A DNA stretch of 52,126 nucleotides from Caballeronia choica (GTDB lineage: Bacteria; Pseudomonadota; Gammaproteobacteria; Burkholderiales; Burkholderiaceae): positions 1 to 52,126 of the forward strand of contig NZ_FCON02000051.1 of NCBI RefSeq assembly GCF_001544535.1. Direction: 5' to 3'. Positions 23,295 through 33,079 of this stretch are shown piece by piece. The position numbers and the translations under genes were made by a program. Numbering within the stretch: the first letter of the stretch is position 1; the number at the start of each line of letters is the position of its first letter. The notes under the pieces were generated by a model, which saw only the letters and a program-made list of their open reading frames with translations, did no database searches and had not been told where the DNA came from.

Positions 23295-24632
23295 TCAGCG
23301 ATTGACGAGTTTCGCGGGCGTGAAGTACACGGCGATCGACCCGATCACGAGCATCGCGGCGAGCACGTACATGCCGGTGGCGGTGCTGTGCGTCAGGTCC
23401 TTCAGATAGCCGATCATATACGGGCTGGCGAAGCCGGCGAGATTGCCGATCGAATTGATGATCGCGATCCCGGCGGCGGCGGCAGCGCCCGACATGAACG
23501 CCGTCGGCAGCGACCAGAAGAGCGGCGCGCAGGTCAGCACGCCAGCCGCCGCGAGCGACAGCGCGATGATCGATACCACCGTGTTGCCCGCGAACGAAGC
23601 CGCGATCGAAAAGCCGATCGCCGCGGCCAGCGCCGGCACGATCAGATGCCAGCGGCGCTCGCGATGCTTGTCCGCGCTATGGCCGAGCACGTTCATCACG
23701 ACGATCGCCACGAGGAACGGAATCGCGCTGAGCAAACCGATGTTGAACGCGCCGGAGACGCCCGTCGACTTGATGAAGGTCGGCATCCAGAACGTCAGGC
23801 CGTACTGGCCGGTCACGAACGCGAAGTAGATCAGCGACATCCACCACATGCGCTTGTCGGCGAATACCGCGCGCAGCGAATGCTTCTTGCCGTCGCCCGC
23901 GTGTTGCGGTTGCGCGGCGATTTCGTCTTCCAGCAGGCACTTTTCGCGCTCGCTCAGCCACTTCGCGCTGCGGATGTTGTTGTCGAGATAAAGGATGGTT
24001 GCAATGCCGACCAGGATCGCCGGAATCGCTTCGATCAGGAACATCCACTGCCAGCCGGCGAGGCCCTTGTGATCGGTGAAGCTCTGCATGATCCAGCCCG
24101 ACAGCGGATTGCCGAAGATCCCCGACACCGGAATCGCCGACATGAACACCGCGACGATCTTCGCGCGCCGGTGCGACGGGAACCAGTACGTCAGGTACAG
24201 GATCACGCCGGGGTAAAAGCCGGCTTCGGCCAGACCGAGCAGGAAACGCAGCACGTAGAACTGCGTCGGCGTCTTGACGAACACGAAGCACGCCGAGAGG
24301 ATGCCCCAGGTAATCATGATCCGCGCGATCCAGATGCGCGCGCCGATCTTGTGCATCAGCATGTTGCTCGGCAATTCGAACAGGAAATAGCCGAGGAAGA
24401 AGATGCCGGCGCCAAGGCCGAACACGGTTTCGCTGAACGCGAGGTCCTGCGACATCTGCAGCTTCGCAAAGCCCACGTTCACGCGGTCGAGATACGCGAC
24501 CACGTAGCAAAGCATCAGGAACGGCACGATGCGCCAGAACACCTTGGCGTAGGTGCGTTTCGTTTCTTCGGCGTCCGGCAGCGCGCTGGCGGATACGCGC
24601 GTGCCGCCCGGCAGCGCTTGGTCAAGGCTCAT
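23295..24632 (-). CDS. MFS transporter, anion:cation symporter (ACS) family
   Basis: 445 residues with about 12 helices. The N-terminal YVVAYLDRVNVGFAKLQM motif and RFLLGLAEAGFYPGVILYLTYWFP are hallmarks of the ACS family (phthalate, tartrate, galactonate and similar organic-anion carriers). Encoded in the tetronate operon between otnC and otnI, so D-erythronate and/or L-threonate is the likely substrate (inference). Confidence 0.9.
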   Translation of the reverse strand: MSLDQALPGGTRVSASALPDAEETKRTYAKVFWRIVPFLMLCYVVAYLDRVNVGFAKLQMSQDLAFSETVFGLGAGIFFLGYFLFELPSNMLMHKIGARIWIARIMITWGILSACFVFVKTPTQFYVLRFLLGLAEAGFYPGVILYLTYWFPSHRRAKIVAVFMSAIPVSGIFGNPLSGWIMQSFTDHKGLAGWQWMFLIEAIPAILVGIATILYLDNNIRSAKWLSEREKCLLEDEIAAQPQHAGDGKKHSLRAVFADKRMWWMSLIYFAFVTGQYGLTFWMPTFIKSTGVSGAFNIGLLSAIPFLVAIVVMNVLGHSADKHRERRWHLIVPALAAAIGFSIAASFAGNTVVSIIALSLAAAGVLTCAPLFWSLPTAFMSGAAAAAGIAIINSIGNLAGFASPYMIGYLKDLTHSTATGMYVLAAMLVIGSIAVYFTPAKLVNR

Positions 24633-24670
24633 TTACTAGTCTCCAGGAGGGAATGTCGTGTGGCGTGTTA

Positions 24671-25324
24671 CTACCAGCGCGCGTTGAACGTCGCGCGCAA
24701 ATCCTCGATGGCCGCTTCTTCGAGCGGCTCGGGGCGCGGCGTGGTCAGCAACCACAGCCGCGCGGTTTCTTCCAGCTCTTCAAGCGCGTAAGACGCCTGT
24801 GATACCGATCGCTCCCAGACGACCGGCCCGAGCCGTTCCAGCAAGACGCCGCGCACCTTCGACGCGAGCGCCGCCACTTCTTCCGCGACGGCCGGATCGC
24901 CCGGCCGCCGATAGCGAATCAGCGGTATGTGGCCGACCTTCATCACGTAGTACGGCGTGATCGGCGGCAGCACATCGGTGTCGCGCCAGACGCCCGCGAG
25001 CGTCAGCGCGACGAGGTGCGTCGAATGCGTATGGACGACACCGTGCGCATCGGCGTTGTTCTCGTAGATCCGGCGATGCAGCGCCAGGGTCTTCGACGGC
25101 CGGCCACCGGAAACGTGATTGCCCGCACGATCGACTTTCGCGATTTCGGCCGGGTCGAGGCGGCCGAGGCAGACATCGGTCGGCGTGATCAGCCAGCCAT
25201 CGGACAGGCGCGCGCTGATGTTGCCCGCGCTGCCGACCGTGTAACCGCGCTGGTACAGGCTCGCACCCGTCACGCAGATTTCCTCGCGGATGCGGTTTTC
25301 GTCGTTTGTCATCGCCATCGTCAT
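24671..25324 (-). CDS. otnC: 3-oxo-tetronate 4-phosphate decarboxylase (class II aldolase family)
   Basis: 217 residues from ATG 25324; the frame also offers GTG 25330, which overlaps the otnK stop, and ATGs at 25318 and 25312. Class II aldolase/adducin fold with GNISAR (phosphate/active-site region), zinc ligands in VHTHSTHLVAL and a late histidine-poor C-terminus. OtnC releases CO2 from 3-oxo-tetronate 4-phosphate to give dihydroxyacetone phosphate. Position directly after otnK supports the assignment over an L-fuculose aldolase. Confidence 0.87.
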   Translation of the reverse strand: MTMAMTNDENRIREEICVTGASLYQRGYTVGSAGNISARLSDGWLITPTDVCLGRLDPAEIAKVDRAGNHVSGGRPSKTLALHRRIYENNADAHGVVHTHSTHLVALTLAGVWRDTDVLPPITPYYVMKVGHIPLIRYRRPGDPAVAEEVAALASKVRGVLLERLGPVVWERSVSQASYALEELEETARLWLLTTPRPEPLEEAAIEDLRATFNARW

Positions 25325-25326
25325 CG

Positions 25327-26616
25327 TCACGCGGTTCCGTCGAGCGATTTCAGCGCCTTCGCGAAGAAGTCCGTCGTGCCGAAATTGCCCGATTTCAGCG
25401 CAAGCGCGAGCGGCGCTTCGTCGCTGCTTGCGCCGATGGATTGCGTCGCGGGCACGCCCGGATCGATCTGCGGTCCGATGCGCAGCGACTTGACGTCGAG
25501 CGCCTGTACGACTGCGCCGGACGTCTCGCCGCCCGCGACGACGAACTTGCGCACGCCGAGATCGCGCAGTCCGCGTGCGATCGATGCCAGCGCCTCTTCG
25601 ACCAGATGTCCCGCCTTCTCGACGCCCAGTTCCTTCTGCACCGCCTTGACTTCATCGGGCGAGGAGGTGGCATAGATCAGCACGGGCTGGCCGGCATGCT
25701 CTTTCGCGAACGCGATCGCCTGTTCGACGACCGGCTCGCCGCGCGAGAGCGCCATCGGATCGACCCGAAAACCCGGCTTGCTGGCGCGCCATTCCGCGAC
25801 CTGCGCATTGGTCGCCTTCGAGGCGCTGCCCGCCAGCACGACCGCCTGACCTTCGATCTTCGGCAGGTCGGCGGCGTGTTCGACGTCGGCAAGTTGGCCG
25901 AAGTTTTTCGGCAGGCCGAGCGCGATGCCCGAGCCGCCGGTGATGAGCGTCAGCGCAGCGCACGCGTCGCCGAGCACGTAAAGATCGGCGTCGGAAACGG
26001 CATCCGCGATCGCCAGCCGCACGCCTTCGGCGCGCAGCGCCGCGATCTTTTCACGCACCGCATCCGCGCCCTTCGCGATGACGTCGTAGCGAATCAGCCC
26101 GACTTTCGATTTCGTCTGACGCTGCAGGACGCGCACGAGATTCGGGTCGGTCATCGGCGTGAGCGGATGATTCTCCATGCCCGATTCGTTCAGCAGCACG
26201 TCGCCGACAAACAGATTTCCGCGATAGATCGTCCGACCGTTCTCCGGGAACGCCGGACACGCAATCGTGAAATCGTCCTTCAGCGCATCGAGCAACGCAT
26301 CCGCGACGGGGCCGATATTGCCTTTGTCGGTGGAATCGAAGGTCGAGCAGTATTTGAAGAGAAACTGCCGGCAGCCCTGCGCGCGCAGCCATTCGAGCGC
26401 GGCGAGCGATTGCGCGACCGCCTCCTCAGCGGGAATCGTGCGCGACTTCAGCGCGACGACCAGCGCATCGGCTTCGATCCGCGTGCCGGCGGCGGGCACG
26501 CCGATCGTCTGCACCGTGCGCATGCCGCCGCGCACCAGCATGTTGGCGAGATCGGTGGCGCCGGTGAAGTCGTCGGCGATACAGCCCAGCAGCGCTTGCG
26601 TCGTCACTTGGGTCAT
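25327..26616 (-). CDS. otnK: 3-oxo-tetronate kinase (DUF1537 / four-carbon acid sugar kinase)
   Basis: 429 residues. N-terminal substrate domain starts with CIADDFTGATDLANML, the signature of the four-carbon acid sugar kinases; C-terminal nucleotide domain has VAGGETSGAVVQAL. Phosphorylates 3-oxo-tetronate at O4. The ATG overlaps the ltnD stop codon (ATGA at 26616), and the gene's own stop overlaps the otnC start, so translation is coupled along the operon. Confidence 0.92.
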   Translation of the reverse strand: MTQVTTQALLGCIADDFTGATDLANMLVRGGMRTVQTIGVPAAGTRIEADALVVALKSRTIPAEEAVAQSLAALEWLRAQGCRQFLFKYCSTFDSTDKGNIGPVADALLDALKDDFTIACPAFPENGRTIYRGNLFVGDVLLNESGMENHPLTPMTDPNLVRVLQRQTKSKVGLIRYDVIAKGADAVREKIAALRAEGVRLAIADAVSDADLYVLGDACAALTLITGGSGIALGLPKNFGQLADVEHAADLPKIEGQAVVLAGSASKATNAQVAEWRASKPGFRVDPMALSRGEPVVEQAIAFAKEHAGQPVLIYATSSPDEVKAVQKELGVEKAGHLVEEALASIARGLRDLGVRKFVVAGGETSGAVVQALDVKSLRIGPQIDPGVPATQSIGASSDEAPLALALKSGNFGTTDFFAKALKSLDGTA

Positions 26617-27518
26617 CACTTCGCTCCTTTCGGCACATCGATCCCCGGGAAAATCTTGATGACGGCGGAATCGTCCTCGCCGCCGTGTCCGGCCGTCGAC
26701 GCCATCATGAACATCTGGTGCGCCGCCGCCGAGAGCGGCAGCGGAAACTTCGACGTGCGCGCGGTATCGAGCACGAGGCCCAGGTCCTTCACGAAAATAT
26801 CGACGGCGGAAAGCGGCGTGTAGTCGCCTGCCAGGATGTGCGGCACGCGGTTCTCGAACATCCACGAATTGCCGGCGCTGTGCGTGATGACGTCGTAGAG
26901 CGCATCGGGATCGACGCCTTCGCGCAGGCCGAGCGCCATCGCCTCGGCGGCGGCGGCGATATGCACGCCCGCGAGCAGCTGGTTGATGATCTTGACCTTC
27001 GAGCCCGCGCCGTGCGCGTCGCCGAGCCGGTAGACCTTGCCCGCGATCGCGCCGAGCACGTCTTCGCAGGCGGCGTAGGCGGCGGCGGGGCCGGAGGTCA
27101 TCATCGTCATCTCGCCCGATGCGGCACGGGCCGCGCCGCCCGAGACCGGCGCATCGATCATCTGCAGGCCCGCCGCTTCGACGCGCTTGCCGAGATCGAT
27201 GGCGAAGGTCGGCGAAACCGTGGCACAGGCGATCACGACGCTGCCCGGCTTCATCGACGAAACCGCGCCCGGGCTTTGCTCCGTGCCGAACAGCACGGCC
27301 TCGGTCTGCGCCGCATTGACGACGAGCGTCACGACCACGTCGCATTTGCCGCCGAGTTCCGCCGGCGTCGCGCACGCGATGCCGCCTTCCGCCGCGAAGG
27401 CGTCGAGCACTGGCGCGCGGACGTCGCACGCATGGACCGCGAAGCCCGCGCGCAGCAACGAGCGCGCGACGCCGAGGCCCATTGCGCCCAGGCCAATGAC
27501 TCCCACATTTCTGGACAT
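26616..27518 (-). CDS. ltnD: L-threonate dehydrogenase (beta-hydroxyacid dehydrogenase family)
   Basis: 300 residues. NAD(P) motif GVIGLGAMGLGVARSL at the N-terminus, substrate-binding DAPVSGGAARA, catalytic lysine region GAGSKVKIINQLL. The family also includes tartronate-semialdehyde and 6-phosphogluconate-like enzymes. Placing it in a full otn operon makes L-threonate oxidation to 2-oxo-tetronate the best call. First structural gene, 24 bp behind the GntR regulator gene on the same strand. Confidence 0.88.
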   Translation of the reverse strand: MSRNVGVIGLGAMGLGVARSLLRAGFAVHACDVRAPVLDAFAAEGGIACATPAELGGKCDVVVTLVVNAAQTEAVLFGTEQSPGAVSSMKPGSVVIACATVSPTFAIDLGKRVEAAGLQMIDAPVSGGAARAASGEMTMMTSGPAAAYAACEDVLGAIAGKVYRLGDAHGAGSKVKIINQLLAGVHIAAAAEAMALGLREGVDPDALYDVITHSAGNSWMFENRVPHILAGDYTPLSAVDIFVKDLGLVLDTARTSKFPLPLSAAAHQMFMMASTAGHGGEDDSAVIKIFPGIDVPKGAK

Positions 27519-27542
27519 GTCGTTTCTCTTCTGAGTGAAGCG

Positions 27543-28247
27543 TTAGCGGATGCCGGCTTCCGCCAGGCGGCGAGCGGCGTTGTAGAGATGGGTCGTGGCG
27601 GCGTTGCGCGCGGCCATCGGGTCGCCTGCGCGAATCGCGGCGGCAATCGCGGCGTGCTCCTCGCGAACCTGCCGCGAGAAGTCTTCGCGCAGCGCCTCGT
27701 TCTTGCGCGTGACGATCGTGCCGGCTTCGAGATACTGATTCAGAAAGGTGAGCGTTTTCAGGAAGTACGGGTTGCCCGTCGCATTCGCGATCGCGCGATG
27801 GAACGCGACGTCTTCGGCCACGCCGTCTTCGCCATCCGCGACGGCGGCCTCGATCTTCGCGAGCGCGGCGTCGATGGCGGCCATTTGCGCGTCGGTGCGG
27901 CGCATCGCGGCTTCCGATGCCACTTCGGCCTCGATCGCCCGCCGCAGCGCGAGAATCTGCACGACCGAGCCGGGCTCGACGGCCTCGGCGTAATCGATCC
28001 GCAGCGGCCGGATGCCCGCGCGCTCGACGACGAACACGCCGCTGCCCTGCTTCGGCTCGACCATGCCCTCGTTCTTGAGACGCGAAATCGCCTCGCGGAT
28101 CACGGTGCGGCTCACGCCGAATTCCTGCGCGAGCACTGCTTCGGTCGGCAGCTTGCCGCTTTTGGCGAAGCTGCCTTTTTCGATTTGCTTCTGTAGCTGC
28201 TGCGCGACCGTGTCGCTCAGCGCCCGGACCGGGATTTTCTCGAACAT
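27543..28247 (-). CDS. FadR-subfamily GntR regulator of the tetronate operon
   Basis: 234 residues. Winged helix (about 8-72; KLPTEAVLAQEFGVSRTVIREAI) and an all-helical FCD ligand domain (about 90-225) with the metal/ligand histidine in DVAFHRAIANA. FCD proteins typically bind carboxylate metabolites. It heads the ltnD-otnK-otnC-MFS-otnI-denD operon on the same strand, so it probably represses that operon and itself until a tetronate-type acid appears. The 103-bp upstream region contains TGAT-6-ATCA (28270-28283) and GTATGATGAC-like sequence on the minus strand, a possible but unproven operator. Confidence 0.9.
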   Translation of the reverse strand: MFEKIPVRALSDTVAQQLQKQIEKGSFAKSGKLPTEAVLAQEFGVSRTVIREAISRLKNEGMVEPKQGSGVFVVERAGIRPLRIDYAEAVEPGSVVQILALRRAIEAEVASEAAMRRTDAQMAAIDAALAKIEAAVADGEDGVAEDVAFHRAIANATGNPYFLKTLTFLNQYLEAGTIVTRKNEALREDFSRQVREEHAAIAAAIRAGDPMAARNAATTHLYNAARRLAEAGIR

Positions 28248-28350
28248 GAAGCTCGCCGATGCTTGTTAGGTGATAAGGTCATCATACAAATTTTCAGCGC
28301 GAACGACCTATCCGAAGTAACCCTTACTCCGTTTTAGCTACGGGGTGCGG

Positions 28351-28689
28351 TCAGCGGGCGAGCGGCTCGTCGATGAGGGCGAGCGCGTCGCGTATTTCGG
28401 ACGCGTCGCGCGGTCTGACGACCCGCGTGATTTCCTTGCCGTTCAGCATGAAGACGAGTGTCGGCCAGAGCTTCACGCGGAAAGAACGGCCGAGCGCGCG
28501 GCCGCTGCCGTCCTCGATTTTCAGATGGCGCACGTCGGGATGATCGTGAAACGCCTGCGCGATCAGCGGTTGGGCGGCGCGGCAGAAACCGCACCAGTCG
28601 GTGCCGAACTCGACGACGGTCGCGCCGGTGAGGTCGTCGATGTCGGCGCGCGGCGGTTGGGATGTCGCGTAGCGGGTGGTCATTGCCAT
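28351..28689 (-). CDS. Thioredoxin-family protein with CGFC active site
   Basis: 112 residues, cytoplasmic (no signal peptide). Thioredoxin fold with WCGFC active-site motif (the canonical motif is WCGPC), a cis-proline in KLWPTLVF and the C-terminal helix. GGAAG lies before the ATG; a second ATG at 28683 would shorten it by two residues. Role likely disulfide reduction; partner unknown. Nearest genes are the chromate transporter and the GntR regulator, neither obviously connected. Confidence 0.88.
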   Translation of the reverse strand: MAMTTRYATSQPPRADIDDLTGATVVEFGTDWCGFCRAAQPLIAQAFHDHPDVRHLKIEDGSGRALGRSFRVKLWPTLVFMLNGKEITRVVRPRDASEIRDALALIDEPLAR

Positions 28690-28771
28690 GTCGTTCGCTT
28701 CCTCGATCGGTGGTGCCCGTCATTACAGCAGAGGTGCACAAAGCTTGCCTGCCCCGGCGGCGGCGCACCGC

Positions 28772-29299
28772 TCACTGCCCGAACCCCGTCAGCCCGACCA
28801 CGCTCCCCACCGCGAGCAGCCACAACGGATGCACCTTCGTCCGGTACGCCAGCACCGCGACGACCGCCGTGATCGCGCCGAGCATCCATGTCCGGTCGGA
28901 CGCCTCCGCGATCAACGCCGCGCTCGCCGCGACGAGACCGGCCGTCATCGGCACGAGACCGGCTTGTATGTATCGGCGCCACGGCCGGTCCTTGAAGCGC
29001 TCCCACGCGTGCATCGCCGCGACCGTCACGAGCGACGACGGCCCGAACTTCGCAATCGACGTCACGATCACGCCCGGCCAGCCGGCCACGTGCCAGCCGA
29101 TCAGCGTCACGACCATCATGTTCGGCCCGGGAGCCGCCTGCGCGAGCGCGAAGAGCGCGGAGAAATCGGCCTTCGACATCCACTGATGCACTTCCACGAC
29201 CTGTCGCTGCATCTCGGGCAGGATCGTGTTGCCACCGCCGAACGCCAGCAGCGACAACTGGCTGAAGATCGCGGCGAGCGAGACGAGATCGTGGTTCAT
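28772..29299 (-). CDS. Chromate transporter, short CHR-domain subunit 2
   Basis: 175 residues, one CHR domain (half of full ChrA). FGGGNTILPEMQRQVV and APGPNMMVVTLIGW are the conserved CHR signatures. Its ATG overlaps the stop of the other half-transporter (ATGA at 29296-29299), so the two short proteins would form the heteromeric pump known as short-chain CHR. Whether it really exports chromate is not shown by sequence. Confidence 0.88.
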   Translation of the reverse strand: MNHDLVSLAAIFSQLSLLAFGGGNTILPEMQRQVVEVHQWMSKADFSALFALAQAAPGPNMMVVTLIGWHVAGWPGVIVTSIAKFGPSSLVTVAAMHAWERFKDRPWRRYIQAGLVPMTAGLVAASAALIAEASDRTWMLGAITAVVAVLAYRTKVHPLWLLAVGSVVGLTGFGQ

Positions 29300-29862
29300 C
29301 GGCGCACCTTCCACGCGAGCAGGATCGAAACGGGTGTGAGGACGAGCATCGTCGGGAGGAGCGGGAAGCGCAGCAGCGCGATCGCGATAAACGCCAGCAC
29401 GGCGATCAGCGCCATCTCCGGCTTCTTGCGCAACGGCCACGCGATTTTCACGGCCATCGCAACGAGCAGCCCGGCGGCTGCGGCCGCGAGCCCGGCGAAC
29501 AGATGCGCGACGTGCGGGTCCTGATGGGTGCGTTGATACAGCACGCCCAGCGCGATCACGATGAGCGACGGCCCGACGATCAGCCCGAGCAGTCCCGCCA
29601 GCGCGCCGGGCACGCCGCGAAAGCGCATGCCGATTGCAACCGACAGGTTGATCACGTTGCCGCCCGGCAGGAACTGGCACAGGCCGAGCAGTTCGGTGAA
29701 TTCGTCGGGCGCGAGCCACTTGCGGCGCTCGACGATCTCGCGGCGCGCCAGCGGCAGCGCGCCGCCGAACGCCGTGAGGCCGAGCGTCAGGAAACCGGTG
29801 AAGATCTGGGCGACCGAGGGAACGTGGGCATGAGGGCGTGGGTGGACGGCGTCGGGCGGCAT
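29296..29862 (-). CDS. Chromate transporter, short CHR-domain subunit 1
   Basis: 188 residues from ATG 29862. CHR domain with AFGGALPLARREIVER and FLPGGNVINLSVAIGMR; about five or six hydrophobic segments. First gene of the two-subunit transporter, coupled to the second by a 4-bp overlap. The region from 29863 to the ketopantoate reductase gene (ends 29949) has no further gene. Confidence 0.88.
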   Translation of the reverse strand: MPPDAVHPRPHAHVPSVAQIFTGFLTLGLTAFGGALPLARREIVERRKWLAPDEFTELLGLCQFLPGGNVINLSVAIGMRFRGVPGALAGLLGLIVGPSLIVIALGVLYQRTHQDPHVAHLFAGLAAAAAGLLVAMAVKIAWPLRKKPEMALIAVLAFIAIALLRFPLLPTMLVLTPVSILLAWKVRR

Positions 29863-29948
29863 GGCGGGGCGGCGGCTGGCTCGGGAAAGCCGCAAGCGTA
29901 ACGCGGAATCCTTGCGCTTTCCAAACGGGTTTCCGCCGTCCGCACCCG

Positions 29949-30890
29949 TCAGCCCGCCTTCTGCCCGGTGCGCGCGCGCCGTGCCTCGTAGGCTTTCAGA
30001 TGCGTGTAAGCCGCCGCCAGCACCGATGCCCCTTCGCGCTTCGTCACGCGCCGCGCCAGCAGGTCGCCGACGATATGGTCCGCCTCGATCGCCGCGTTGT
30101 TCTCGAGGTCTCGCAGCATCGACGCCGTCAGGAGCGAACCCTTCTCCGTGAACGTCGCATGCGCCCGCGCCGAGGTCTCGTCGCCCGGACGATGGCCGTG
30201 GTCCGCCGCGACCGTGCAACATTCGTCGAAGAGTCCGAGCAGCAGCGCCTCGCCGCCGGGCGCCGCGAGAATGTCGCCGATCGGCGCACGCATCAGGCAG
30301 GTCCCGGCCGCGAGCGTCGCGAGGAACACCCACTTCTCCCACATCGACTGCAGGATGTCGTCGCTGACCTGGAAGTCGAAACCGGCGTCCGCGAACTCGG
30401 CCGCAATCGCCTCGATGCGCGCCGAGCGGCCGCCCGCGCGTTCACCGATGGTCATCGAATGGAGCTGGTTCAGGTGGACGATCTCGCCTTCGGCATCGAG
30501 CGTCGCCGCGATCACGCACTGGCCGCCGAGCACCTTGTCCGCGCCGAAATGCGCGTCGAGCACGTCGAGATGGCGCATGCCGTTCAGGAGCGGCAACACA
30601 ACCGTATTCGGCCCGACCGCGTTCTTCACCGATTCGATCGCGCCTTCCAGGTCGTAAGCCTTGCAACTCAGCAAGATCAGATCGAAAGGCTCGGCAACCT
30701 CCTTCGCAAGGACAGTCGGCGGGCATTCGAGCACCAGGTCGCCGTGCGGGCTGCGCAGCTTCAGCCCGCATTGCGCGAGCCGCTCGGCGCGCCGTTCGCG
30801 CACGAGAAAGGTCACGTCCCTGCCGGCGTCGAGCAGTCGCCCGCCGAAATAACCGCCGATCGCACCCGCGCCCACCACCAGAATCCGCAT
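29949..30890 (-). CDS. 2-dehydropantoate 2-reductase family protein
   Basis: 313 residues. N-terminal NADPH motif GAGAIGGYFGGRL (about 7-19), substrate domain with VLLSCKAYDLEGAIE-like region and a catalytic lysine in MWEKWVFLATLAAG. The family makes pantoate for pantothenate and CoA but contains many paralogues acting on other 2-ketoacids; with no pantothenate genes nearby I leave the symbol empty. About 35 bp downstream of the GIY-YIG-like gene on the same strand. Confidence 0.85.
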   Translation of the reverse strand: MRILVVGAGAIGGYFGGRLLDAGRDVTFLVRERRAERLAQCGLKLRSPHGDLVLECPPTVLAKEVAEPFDLILLSCKAYDLEGAIESVKNAVGPNTVVLPLLNGMRHLDVLDAHFGADKVLGGQCVIAATLDAEGEIVHLNQLHSMTIGERAGGRSARIEAIAAEFADAGFDFQVSDDILQSMWEKWVFLATLAAGTCLMRAPIGDILAAPGGEALLLGLFDECCTVAADHGHRPGDETSARAHATFTEKGSLLTASMLRDLENNAAIEADHIVGDLLARRVTKREGASVLAAAYTHLKAYEARRARTGQKAG

Positions 30891-30925
30891 GTCCCGCTCC
30901 TATACGTGTATTCGTGCATTCATGT

Positions 30926-31267
30926 TTACGCCTGCCAGACGCCGTAACCCGCTTCCCGCAGACCGATCGCCAGTTCGACTTCCATCTCGCGCGCGCCTTC
31001 ATACGGCATCGGGTTGTAGACCTCGTAGAGACGCGGCAAAAGCCGCAGCCCGTAGTCGCGCACGAAGCGGTTCGACTGGATGCCGGCCTTGTGCTTGTCG
31101 AAGCGCACGTCCGGATCGATGCCCGTCATGCCGACGTAGACGAACGGCATGCCGAGGACATGCTCCGGATTGGCCCGGCGAAAGCGCGCTTCGTTCCAGA
31201 CCGCATCGGACAGTTCGATCACGTAGACGTAGTAATGGTGACGACGCGGCTTGCGGCCAGGCGCCAT
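30926..31267 (-). CDS. Small GIY-YIG-like protein
   Basis: 113 residues from ATG 31267 (a GTG five codons upstream is possible). YYVYVIEL near the start and FVYVGMTG about 30 residues later match the GIY and YIG halves of the nuclease core, then DVRFDKHKAGI resembles the arginine-bearing helix. The C-terminus carries EVELAIGLREAGYGVW with a candidate metal-binding glutamate. A housekeeping or orphan member; partner and substrate unknown. The 312 bp between it and gnd hold no gene I can support. Confidence 0.65.
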   Translation of the reverse strand: MAPGRKPRRHHYYVYVIELSDAVWNEARFRRANPEHVLGMPFVYVGMTGIDPDVRFDKHKAGIQSNRFVRDYGLRLLPRLYEVYNPMPYEGAREMEVELAIGLREAGYGVWQA

Positions 31268-31579
31268 GCGTAATCCGGGCACGGGTTGCGGGCGTTCATT
31301 CTAGACCGGCGGCGCGCGGCATGCTCGATCGGCAGGCGGGAGCGCGCGGCATGTCAGCCAGACGCGAGCCGAAGTGGTAATCTCGGCTCCGTCTGCGTTC
31401 GTGCGCGGCACTCGATTTTTGCGACATGGCCTCGTCCAGACGCCAGGCATGCGTGAAGTGCGCGAGCGCCGCGCCACCCGAAGTCGACTGCCGCACGGGC
31501 GCTGCCCCAAGCGACACGTTCCATCCGTTGCGCTGGCCGCCATGCGCCGCCCGCGCGACCGTCATCCGGAGAGATCAGC

Positions 31580-32986
<1,407 letters not shown>

Positions 32987-33009
32987 GGGTTTGCTGAAGG
33001 GTGAAAAGG

Positions 33010-33037
33010 GCGGTCTCGGTGTGAGACCGCTTTTTTT
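33010..33037 (+). terminator. Intrinsic terminator after gnd
   Basis: GCGGTCTC (33010-33017) pairs with GAGACCGC (33023-33030), loop GGTGT, followed by seven T. Confidence 0.92.
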
Positions 33038-33079
33038 ATTCAGCCGGACGTCGACTTTCGTCACGGCTTTCGGCGTTAT

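Noticed and set aside
21555-24791. A 1078-residue open frame antisense to the denD/otnI/MFS genes.
   Set aside because: It runs antisense through three well-identified genes and has the Arg/His/Asp-rich composition typical of antisense frames in high-GC DNA.
28260-28290. Strong operator for the tetronate GntR regulator.
   Set aside because: Only a weak TGAT-6-ATCA dyad is visible and outer arms are out of register; noted in the gene entry but not called as a site.
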